Assembly (NCBI GenBank): GCA_947165045.1
Contig: CAMUYW010000032.1
Span: 1-35,564, forward strand
Reading direction: 5' to 3'
DNA from: an uncultured Fibrobacter sp.
GTDB lineage: Bacteria; Fibrobacterota; Fibrobacteria; Fibrobacterales; Fibrobacteraceae
DNA length: 35,564 nucleotides
Of this stretch, positions 16,259 to 22,954 are shown piece after piece. Under the pieces are notes generated by a model. It worked only from the letters and a program-made list of their open reading frames with translations, was not told the origin of the DNA and searched no databases. Within the stretch, counting starts at the first letter, position 1; each line of letters starts with the position of its first letter. The position numbers and the translations under genes were made by a program.

Positions 16259-16828
16259 TTATTTCATGACTTTCTTTACGGCATTCAAGTTTGCCGAAGG
16301 AACAAGGATACGATCCTTACCGATATAGCAGTCAAGAGTAGCTAGCGATTTGGTAAGTTCCTTAGTCAAAGTTCCCGTAAACGAGACACTCACAAAATCG
16401 GACGGTTTCAAATCCGAACCACAAATATCCTTGGTATAACTCCCCTTAAAATGGGTTCCACCAAATTTACACCAGTCACCCTTACAGTAATCCGGGCAAT
16501 CATCCATGGCCAAGCCACCTCGTCCAGCGAATTCAAAAGCCTTTTTATCGCCAAGAATCCAACGCCCCGTACGGCTGCTAGAATCAGACTTGATATGTTC
16601 CGGATCGGAGAATTTGCACCAATTATCTTTGCAATGACCTTCATCAGGAGGAGTTACCTTAATATGTTCCGGATCGGAGAATTTGCACCAACCTTTGCAA
16701 TGGTTGTCGTCTTCACTCTTAATACCTAAATTAAGATTTTTAGATGCCAAGTCTGCTCTTGCATTCTTGATATCAAGTTTAGCACCAGCAAGGGATGCCT
16801 TATTAAGTTTATCGTTTATATTTGCCAT
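16259..16828 (-). CDS. Candidate RiPP-like precursor A with three Cys/Trp repeats (189 aa)
   Basis: No known family was recognised. The start MANINDKLNK at 16828 has an AGGAAA ribosome binding site; an upstream ATG at 16903 would add an unlikely extension. After a helical leader-like part (1-40, containing LDIKNARADL), three related motifs follow. They are HCKGWCKFSDPEHIK (43-57), HCKDNWCKFSDPEHIK (65-80) and YCKGDWCKFGGTHFK (114-128). Each has C-K-x(1-2)-W-C-K-F. A Gly-rich stretch lies between the second and third. The end carries the shared module L154-T-K, Cys167, V184-K-K. It is first in the minus-strand operon, ahead of a hairpin and the 688-aa maturase. The Cys/Trp/Lys/Phe repeats are the likely modified region; whether they carry metal, thioethers or C-C crosslinks cannot be read. 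Confidence 0.8.
   Translation of the reverse strand: MANINDKLNKASLAGAKLDIKNARADLASKNLNLGIKSEDDNHCKGWCKFSDPEHIKVTPPDEGHCKDNWCKFSDPEHIKSDSSSRTGRWILGDKKAFEFAGRGGLAMDDCPDYCKGDWCKFGGTHFKGSYTKDICGSDLKPSDFVSVSFTGTLTKELTKSLATLDCYIGKDRILVPSANLNAVKKVMK
16593..16691. repeat. 30-bp direct repeat inside precursor A
   Basis: The stretches 16593-16622 and 16662-16691 are identical over 30 bases and encode the two WCKFSDPEHI repeats. Identity at the DNA level, including silent positions, indicates a recent duplication or gene conversion. Confidence 0.9.
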
Positions 16829-16901
16829 ATTTTTTCCTTTTTTTTTACAAAGTTTTATTTGTAATTTTAACATAGCAAAAAAGTATTTTTTAGGAAAAAG
16901 C

Positions 16902-16917
16902 AAAATTTATGTTACAT
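16902..16917 (-). promoter_or_regulatory. Shared upstream motif before precursor A
   Basis: On the minus strand this reads ATGTAACATAAATTTT, one base different from the motif at 13689-13704 and at nearly the same distance from the start codon (73 versus 69 bases). It is a candidate promoter or regulator site for the operon. Confidence 0.5.
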
Positions 16918-16983
16918 GTATATACAAAATAATATACACATACTCTCTAGTACCAGCAAAATCAAAGACATAAAGCATTCTAA

Positions 16984-17018
16984 TCATTTTTCAAATGAAT
17001 GAGTAAATAATAATTTAC
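16984..17018. promoter_or_regulatory. Two small palindromes in the divergent promoter region
   Basis: TCATTT-TTC-AAATGA (16984-16998) and GTAAAT-AATA-ATTTAC (17003-17018) lie in the 231-base AT-rich gap between the two divergent transcripts. A third, GTATAT...ATATAC, is at 16918-16937. They could be operators, but chance is possible in such AT-rich DNA. Confidence 0.35.
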
Positions 17019-17059
17019 ATTATACAAAAAGAATACAATTTGATTATATAGAGAAAATA

Positions 17060-18172
17060 ATGAATTTATTATTAAGTCTTACCGAACAATGTAATCTACG
17101 TTGTAGTTATTGTTACTACAAAGAAAGTCAGGTAGAACGAGCCAATGTAATGAGCAACGAAGTGCTAGAAGCTTCGCTACAACTGGCATTTGAAAGAACT
17201 ATACAGCTCAAGCACGTTTCTTTAAACATCACATTCTTTGGCGGTGAACCGCTCTTGCGTTTTGATGCTATCAAAAAAACAGTAAAACAGGCCAAAAAAT
17301 TGGCCAAAGAACACCATGGCGAGCTCCCCAACGATTTTCAACTGCGTTTTTTCATCAACACAAACGGCACACTCATAACAGAAAGCATTCTTGATTACTT
17401 AAAAAAAGAAAAAATACAGCCTTTGCTATCCCTTGACGGCCCCGAACGTAAGCACAATATCTCCCGCAAAAAAATTGACGGAACAGGCAGTTTTCAGGAC
17501 ATATCAAAATGGATTCCAAGCCTTGTAGAAATGGATGCAACGGCATTGATGGTCATAACACGCAAACACATTCGCGGTTTAAGCAGGGCTATCAAATGGG
17601 TATTCGACCAAGGGTTTAACAGCATTGCAACGGCTATCGATTTTGACGGGAAATGGACAGAAACAGACATGGCAGCGTTATCGATTGAATATCAAAAGAT
17701 TGCCCTGTTATGGCTAAAAATGAGAAAGCAAAACCCGAACCTTTACTTAAGTACAATTCAAGATAAAATCTCGTACATACTGCTCGACAAACGACAACGG
17801 CACAACAACTGTTTCATTCTCAAAGGTGCTATCGGCATTGCGACGAACGGAAACGCGTTCCCTTGTAGCAGGTTCATCACTAGTAGCGATGACGCCAAGT
17901 ACGTACTCGGCAATGTACTCGACAAAAACAACCATATTTTTACAGGTTCTGTAGCAAAAGACATTTGCCACTTTTTAAAATACGACAAGCCCGAATGCAA
18001 AGGATGTTCTATCCGATATCGTTGCTCAGCGCACGAATGCGGATGTACAGCTTTTTACACCACAGGCTCTATTTACGGAGTTTCTCCCGAAGTATGCGCT
18101 CACGAGCGCATGCTAACATCGATATGCGATGAAATTTTAGCTAAACGCCAAGCTTTAGGCGAACTTTTCTAA
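17060..18172 (+). CDS. Radical SAM/SPASM protein (370 aa), short form
   Basis: The protein begins almost directly with the radical SAM site, Cys11-xxx-Cys15-xx-Cys18 (EQCNLRCSYCYY), followed by GGEPL at 61-65 and a TNGT stretch near 101-104. The SPASM-like end has Cys251 and Cys269 (C...GNAFPC), then Cys313-xx-Cys316-x5-Cys322-x4-Cys327 and Cys346. There is no N-terminal recognition domain and no C-terminal extension, so it differs from the two long maturases. It resembles anaerobic sulfatase-maturase-like and peptide-modifying SPASM enzymes. It is divergent from the precursor operon and lies 26 bases ahead of a Lys-rich small protein gene, its most likely partner or substrate (inference). 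Confidence 0.85.
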   Translation: MNLLLSLTEQCNLRCSYCYYKESQVERANVMSNEVLEASLQLAFERTIQLKHVSLNITFFGGEPLLRFDAIKKTVKQAKKLAKEHHGELPNDFQLRFFINTNGTLITESILDYLKKEKIQPLLSLDGPERKHNISRKKIDGTGSFQDISKWIPSLVEMDATALMVITRKHIRGLSRAIKWVFDQGFNSIATAIDFDGKWTETDMAALSIEYQKIALLWLKMRKQNPNLYLSTIQDKISYILLDKRQRHNNCFILKGAIGIATNGNAFPCSRFITSSDDAKYVLGNVLDKNNHIFTGSVAKDICHFLKYDKPECKGCSIRYRCSAHECGCTAFYTTGSIYGVSPEVCAHERMLTSICDEILAKRQALGELF

Positions 18173-18198
18173 CCCCAAAACAAAAAGGAAGAATAACT

Positions 18199-18609
18199 AT
18201 GGCTTCAACAAAGAAAAAAACAGAAACTAAGGTCAAAGCACCCAAAGTAACAGGACGCGTTCCCGGTCGCACCGCTGGCATCCCCGAAGAAAAAGTTCTG
18301 TTCGATCAATTGAGCAAACTCGCAACCACGTTCAACCAATTGGGTTCTGGCATCGAAAAGGTCTACAAATACAAGACCCCTGTTCTCAAGACTGATTTCA
18401 AGATTCCGGCCTGCACAGCCCGCACCGACGATGATGAATTGGGCGGAATTTCTGCAGAAAAGAGCTTGTTCGCACAGCTCAAGAATATCAGCAGCAGCTT
18501 GAACAAGATGACAACCAACATGCAGAAGGACATTCAAAAGGCTGTCAAGGCAAAAGCCGCAGCAAAGAGAAAAGTCGCCAAAAAGACGACAGCAAAGAAA
18601 GCAAAATAA
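18199..18609 (+). CDS. Lys-rich protein with an internal repeat (136 aa), possible radical SAM substrate
   Basis: No family was recognised. The ends are Lys-rich (MASTKKKTETKVKAP at the start, AKRKVAKKTTAKKAK at the end), like the tails of histone H1-like proteins. The middle has two related helical units, GIPEEKVLFDQL... (27-54) and GISAEKSLFAQL... (83-110), each with the pattern G-I-x-x-E-K-x-L-F-x-Q-L. A single Cys lies between them (IPACTART, residue 72). The start has a good ribosome binding site (AAGGAAG). It is cotranscribed with the short radical SAM/SPASM gene and ended by a strong terminator. It may be that enzyme's substrate, or a DNA-binding protein that is there by chance. Confidence 0.72.
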   Translation: MASTKKKTETKVKAPKVTGRVPGRTAGIPEEKVLFDQLSKLATTFNQLGSGIEKVYKYKTPVLKTDFKIPACTARTDDDELGGISAEKSLFAQLKNISSSLNKMTTNMQKDIQKAVKAKAAAKRKVAKKTTAKKAK

Positions 18610-18631
18610 ACGATAAAACGTTAAAGTGAAG

Positions 18632-18663
18632 GAAGGCTGGCGAACGCCAGCCTTCTTTTTTTT
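18632..18663 (+). terminator. Terminator of the divergent radical SAM/Lys-rich transcript
   Basis: A perfect inverted repeat, GAAGGCTGGCG / CGCCAGCCTTC, with a tiny loop is followed by eight T. It is 22 bases after the stop codon. Confidence 0.95.
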
Positions 18664-18760
18664 CAAGAGTTTACAGGATCCTTCGGCGTTGCTCAAGATG
18701 ATACGCTAGGGAGTTACGTTTTCGGCTTTAGCCACGGCATTTTCCGCATTCCATACGCTT

Positions 18761-21049
18761 TTATGCGCCTGCATTTTCCGATTTCGCGGCATCTTCTTTT
18801 TTCGTCGCCACACTCGCGCATTCCGCATTCCCAGCATCCGTATTTTCCACATAGACTCGCGTTCTCGCATCGTACAAGCGTTTAGAAATATGCGTGAACG
18901 CTTCGACCACAACAGGGTCAAAGTGCTTGCCCGCGCCTTCGGTGATAATCGCCATCGCCTTTTCGTACGGGAATCCCTTCTTGTACACGCGTTCGGCAAT
19001 GAGCGCATCGAACACGTCTGCAACAGCCATGATTCGCGCAGAAAGCGGGATTTCTTCGCCCCGCAGATTATTCGGGTAACCGGAGCCATCCCATTTTTCA
19101 TGGTGGTAGCTCGCCATTTCAATGGATTCGTTCAAATAGCCCGCATCAAACGTGTCGCCAGCATCCTCAACAATTTTCTTGAGAATCTTGCCACCTTCGG
19201 TCGTATGGCTCTTCATAATGGCAAATTCTTCATCCGTAAGTTTGCCGTTCTTGTTCAAAATCAAGTCAGAAACAGCAATTTTTCCAATGTCATGGAGCGG
19301 GGCTGCTAACTTGAGTTTACGAATATAGCCTTCGCTCAACATTCCCTTGAATTTACCTTCAGAGCGCAGTTCCAAAGCAATGGCCTCGACGTACTCAGCA
19401 GTCTTTTTAATGTGGTCACCGGTGTTCTTATCTCGCGCTTCAACGAGTTCCGCGAATTCCGTAATCATCACGTTCTGCATTTTCTGGATTCGGAGAATCT
19501 GGTCGCGCACAAGCTGGATAAAGTCCAAGGTATCCGTGGTCATTGCATTGAAGTAATCGTACAACTGGCCGATTTCATCATTCGATTTGATATCCAGTTG
19601 ACGAACTTCATCCACGGCGCTCTGGATTCGGGTCAAGTCCAAATTACCCATTTTGAGGGCGAATCCGGCTCGCATCGTCGCACCAGAGATTTTCATAGCC
19701 GCATAAGACATTTTATTCACAGGAGCGACAAAGCCATGTTTCATGACTTCAATAATCACGATCATGATAATCAGAGACAGGCCAAAGAACAGCGAAAGCA
19801 ACTTGACAAAGAACATCGCCTCGTCACGCACGATCGACTCCATCGAAATATCGGTCGCCACATACGCAACGGTCCTTCCCGCCGCATTTTTAAGAGGCTT
19901 GTAAACCGTAAGCAGCCAACCAAACTGGTCATCAGAAATAATCGGTTCAATCTCTTCACCGGCCAAAAGATTCGGCAAATACGGTTCGAACGAAGGGTCA
20001 AAAGCAACCACATCGCCCGGCGCACCACCCGGTTCACCATCCGTATCCAGGTCGAACACGACGTGACAGCCGTCCTTCAAAATTTTATACACATAGAGAT
20101 ATTTTGTCTGCGTGAAACTTTCCCTAATGCCTTCGAGCAACTCACGAGTATGCGCGTAGCCTTCGACTTCAAAGCCATGAGCCATATATTCATCTACCTT
20201 TTCGGCATCAATAGCAATAGCAGCAGACTCGGTAACACCCCTTGCTATACTGACAAAATTATTGACACAATTATCGCGATAGATGAAAAAGCCGATAGCA
20301 CTGGCAAGGCCGCCCAAAAGGACTTCCGCAATGATCACCATAGCGATGACCTTATTCAACAGGGATCGAGATGTTGGATTCTTGTCAGAAAGGACTTTAT
20401 TCTTGTTGTTTGTTTTAAACAGGCTTATTTCTTTTAAGGCTACTTTGATTTTGTGAGGGAGGAAATAAAAGATAAGAGCGGAAAAAACAACGATGACACT
20501 TTTATCAAAGATATCAATGACAAAATCCGCAAGCAACTGCGAATTAAAGCGATTCCAATGCATTACATCATGGAACGCAATTGCAAATGGAGCAGAAATA
20601 CCTTCGCCAAAATTGAATCCATACAAAGCGTACGTAAATAACGAACCTATGCCACCGCCAATCAAAGCAAAAACCAGGATAACAAAGAGCAGCTTCCATA
20701 CGCTTCCAAAAAATCCACGGCGAAACAGGAAGGATGCAAGAGATGCGATAAGGACGCTCAGAACGCCATAATACATGGCGACCGGTTCATTAATTCCGTT
20801 AACGGCATTCACTCCAAAGCCGACAACAACCGCAGGCAAGGCCCCGCCGAGCATGGCCGTGAGCACGGTTCCCAGGCAGTCCAAATACAGTGGTATGCCA
20901 AAGAAAAGCGCAAGTTTTGCCGGGATAACGTTCAAAAGCAAGCCGACAACGATTAGCAGTATCAGGTTCTTGGAATGCGCCATAAAACCTTTAAAGGACG
21001 CCCACGACCGTTTCAGCTTAAACTTCATTTTCAAAACATACTTTCTCAT
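18761..21049 (-). CDS. Membrane sensor with HD-GYP cyclic-di-GMP phosphodiesterase domain
   Basis: Numbered from the ATG at 21049 (762 aa; a TTG two codons earlier is possible). Residues 28-200 hold a multi-pass membrane region of about five to six helices. A further helix at about 232-256 is followed by an extracytoplasmic sensor domain (about 260-405) and another helix at about 413-435. A HAMP-like linker (about 440-510) leads to a coiled stretch and the HD-GYP domain. That domain shows HDIGK near 586-590, HTTEGGKIL, HHEKWDGSGYP at about 649-659 and VADVFDALI. HD-GYP enzymes hydrolyse cyclic di-GMP to GMP, linking an external signal to adhesion or secretion. The Ala/Glu/Lys-rich tail after residue 740 is probably disordered. 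It has an AAGGAAG ribosome binding site and seems to be transcribed alone. Confidence 0.9.
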   Translation of the reverse strand: MRKYVLKMKFKLKRSWASFKGFMAHSKNLILLIVVGLLLNVIPAKLALFFGIPLYLDCLGTVLTAMLGGALPAVVVGFGVNAVNGINEPVAMYYGVLSVLIASLASFLFRRGFFGSVWKLLFVILVFALIGGGIGSLFTYALYGFNFGEGISAPFAIAFHDVMHWNRFNSQLLADFVIDIFDKSVIVVFSALIFYFLPHKIKVALKEISLFKTNNKNKVLSDKNPTSRSLLNKVIAMVIIAEVLLGGLASAIGFFIYRDNCVNNFVSIARGVTESAAIAIDAEKVDEYMAHGFEVEGYAHTRELLEGIRESFTQTKYLYVYKILKDGCHVVFDLDTDGEPGGAPGDVVAFDPSFEPYLPNLLAGEEIEPIISDDQFGWLLTVYKPLKNAAGRTVAYVATDISMESIVRDEAMFFVKLLSLFFGLSLIIMIVIIEVMKHGFVAPVNKMSYAAMKISGATMRAGFALKMGNLDLTRIQSAVDEVRQLDIKSNDEIGQLYDYFNAMTTDTLDFIQLVRDQILRIQKMQNVMITEFAELVEARDKNTGDHIKKTAEYVEAIALELRSEGKFKGMLSEGYIRKLKLAAPLHDIGKIAVSDLILNKNGKLTDEEFAIMKSHTTEGGKILKKIVEDAGDTFDAGYLNESIEMASYHHEKWDGSGYPNNLRGEEIPLSARIMAVADVFDALIAERVYKKGFPYEKAMAIITEGAGKHFDPVVVEAFTHISKRLYDARTRVYVENTDAGNAECASVATKKEDAAKSENAGA

Positions 21050-21085
21050 ACCCAAAATCTTCCTTTTTACTTACATAAAATAAAT

Positions 21086-21112
21086 AAAAAAGAGGGCGTT
21101 TTCACGCCCAAG
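21086..21112 (-). terminator. Terminator of the DUF1353-like gene
   Basis: On the minus strand GGGCGT-GAAA-ACGCCC is followed by TCTTTTTT. It lies about 40 bases after the stop codon of the DUF1353-like gene and just upstream of the HD-GYP gene. Confidence 0.85.
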
Positions 21113-21146
21113 TTTTAAAAAAGATCAATAATTTCGCAAATAAAGT

Positions 21147-21695
21147 TTATCGATTTTCGAACTTGCAACCAAACAGATGTTTGCAATCGTTGTAGTCGTT
21201 TCCCCAATGATCGTCCGACCCTGCAAAAACATGGACACCCAAGTCTGCCGCACCGGCAACAGCACGGTTAACCCCCGCGAGTCTCCAAATTCCACGGAGG
21301 ATGTCGTCACATTCTTCACGAGTAAGGTTTGCGCCATTGATGTAGCCCTTGAGCATATACAGACCGTCGTGAATAAACGGTGCCGCATTGTAAACGTTGT
21401 CGCCTTTCTTAACATCAGGGACAAAGCTCTTGGCAAATGCAGGAGCCGAAGCGCCATCTGACATGAAACCGCGTTTAAAAAGGCAAGTCATCATGAAGTT
21501 TCGAGTCTTTTTGTCGCTCTTGGTATAGCGGGAACCTTTCACATAGACATAGCAGTCCCTAGTAAAATGATACATTCCATTGCCTTCAAAGACGAGAGGA
21601 CGGTCCATTTCAAGAGCGTTCACCGTAATGGAATTTTTGTCATTCGTCGTTTGTTTTTTTGATACCAAGCTACGGAGCCAATTTATAAAAGACAT
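21147..21695 (-). CDS. DUF1353-like protein
   Basis: The ATG at 21695 was chosen because an AAGGAAG ribosome binding site lies six bases before it; a GTG at 21701 is also in frame. The 182-aa product has the family features FMSDGASAPAF, PFIHDGLY and a helix with REECDDILRGIW, then a Gly/Ala-rich end. DUF1353 proteins are often found in phages and phage-like elements; their biochemical role is not established. A short hydrophobic N-terminal stretch (FINWLRSLV) could be a weak membrane-contact helix. It is preceded on the same strand by two unrecognised genes and may be their partner. Confidence 0.72.
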   Translation of the reverse strand: MSFINWLRSLVSKKQTTNDKNSITVNALEMDRPLVFEGNGMYHFTRDCYVYVKGSRYTKSDKKTRNFMMTCLFKRGFMSDGASAPAFAKSFVPDVKKGDNVYNAAPFIHDGLYMLKGYINGANLTREECDDILRGIWRLAGVNRAVAGAADLGVHVFAGSDDHWGNDYNDCKHLFGCKFENR

Positions 21696-21773
21696 CTTCA
21701 CCTTCCTTTGTTAGACATTTTGGGCACATTTAGCGTGAAATATAGCCTATTATGGAGAAGTTGTCCTTAAATT

Positions 21774-22508
21774 TTACAAATTAACAAAGCATTCAGCGAC
21801 AATGGCACGAGAGCCGTCGTCCAAGCTCGCCTTCGCGACCTTTTTGCCGCTCGCATTCGGCAAATTTTTCACAAGGACCTTGGATGTTTTCGTATCAAGC
21901 AACTGAAATCTCGAAGGAGCGCCGCTCACGATGGGGATTTCACACCTCGACACGTACAACGAAAAGCGCGGAGAACGTTCTACGCAATCAAACTCGATCG
22001 GTTCAGCGGTTTTCAGCGAATCGTTTATTTGCAAATTACGTTCGGCATTTGCGCCCGAAACGCAATAGCACCATCTCATCCTTTTCGCAGGCACTTTAAC
22101 GGTACATACAACCGGTTTCCCGAACTCTAGATGGATTTCCAAGGCAAAAACAACACCGAACATGCGCTGCAGTTCGGGCATTTCACTTTTCGGACGACCT
22201 TCGAACCGGGTTTCCTGTTCACTTGTCACAACAGCCACCGGAAATTCGTCATGAGCAATTCCATCAAAATTCGTCACGTTCCAGATATCGGCAATGGACG
22301 CCCTGACATAAAAGAACAACGTTGTATTCTTCACAAAGGATGTAGTAGGCGCCATAATACGAACTTTTCCGTCATATATGCGGCACATGGATTCTTCCCT
22401 TTTGAGGATTTCTGCCGTTTCTGGAGAAGGGACTACTTTAAAACCGCAAGTACTCCCATTAAAATATTCGTGACAAAGTGCCACGTCAACAAATCTTACA
22501 TATTCCAT
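21774..22508 (-). CDS. Unrecognised protein, probably beta-rich (244 aa)
   Basis: No family was recognised. The protein begins MEYVRFVDVALCHEYF and has many short beta-strand-like segments, seven Cys spread along its length, no signal peptide and no membrane helix. Because it lies in the same direction as the DUF1353-like gene, 78 bases ahead of it, the two may form one unit. Its start overlaps the end of a small upstream frame (22496-22690) by 13 bases, which would fit translational coupling. A role in a phage-derived or cell-envelope structure is possible but not supported by any motif. Confidence 0.65.
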   Translation of the reverse strand: MEYVRFVDVALCHEYFNGSTCGFKVVPSPETAEILKREESMCRIYDGKVRIMAPTTSFVKNTTLFFYVRASIADIWNVTNFDGIAHDEFPVAVVTSEQETRFEGRPKSEMPELQRMFGVVFALEIHLEFGKPVVCTVKVPAKRMRWCYCVSGANAERNLQINDSLKTAEPIEFDCVERSPRFSLYVSRCEIPIVSGAPSRFQLLDTKTSKVLVKNLPNASGKKVAKASLDDGSRAIVAECFVNL

Positions 22509-22690
22509 TTTTTACACCCTAAAACCAAAATTTTCAAATAGACAAACAACGACAGTGCACAAGCACCGCCGACCAAGCATGCTTTTACATACGCTCTAGG
22601 AACTACAGACAAAACTTCACCCGTAAACATCTTCTGCTTCAAGTGAAGATTCGGTCGCATCACTAGAAATTGCAAAGAAGCCCCTATCAT
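22496..22690 (-). CDS. Possible small single-helix membrane protein (64 aa)
   Basis: The frame starts with ATG at 22690 and has one clear hydrophobic helix (ACLVGGACALSLFVYLKILVL, about 38-58) before a basic end. It overlaps the downstream gene by 13 bases in another frame (the ATG of that gene lies within its last codons). No convincing ribosome binding site is visible, so it may not be translated. The 264 bases between it and the LuxR-type gene are very AT-rich and hold nothing else recognised apart from probable promoters. Confidence 0.38.
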   Translation of the reverse strand: MIGASLQFLVMRPNLHLKQKMFTGEVLSVVPRAYVKACLVGGACALSLFVYLKILVLGCKKWNM

Positions 22691-22954
22691 ACTTCGAACA
22701 ATCTCTATATTGATATTTTATTCTTATAATTTCTTTATTTGTAATAACAAATTATTACACGCGCAATATAATCATTTAATCCCATTTTTGGGAATCGTAA
22801 AATTATTTTTTCAACAAACTATTGTTTTTCAAAACGTAATTTTGGATATTATTTATCCTTTTATGTAAAAAACACGTATTTTTGCCCATTAAAAGCTATC
22901 CCAAAGATTTGAACAAAACCATTATTCTAGGCTTTTTATATTAAATTTAGGCCC

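Noticed and set aside
10897..16828. Lanthipeptide or lasso peptide interpretation of the Cys-rich precursors
   Set aside because: No LanB/LanC/LanM dehydratase or cyclase and no lasso cyclase or protease genes are present; all modification genes seen are radical SAM/SPASM.
18706..19122. 138-codon frame within the 3' part of the HD-GYP gene
   Set aside because: Out-of-frame shadow with Arg/Met-rich composition; the HD-GYP frame is intact through this part, so it is not a frameshift.
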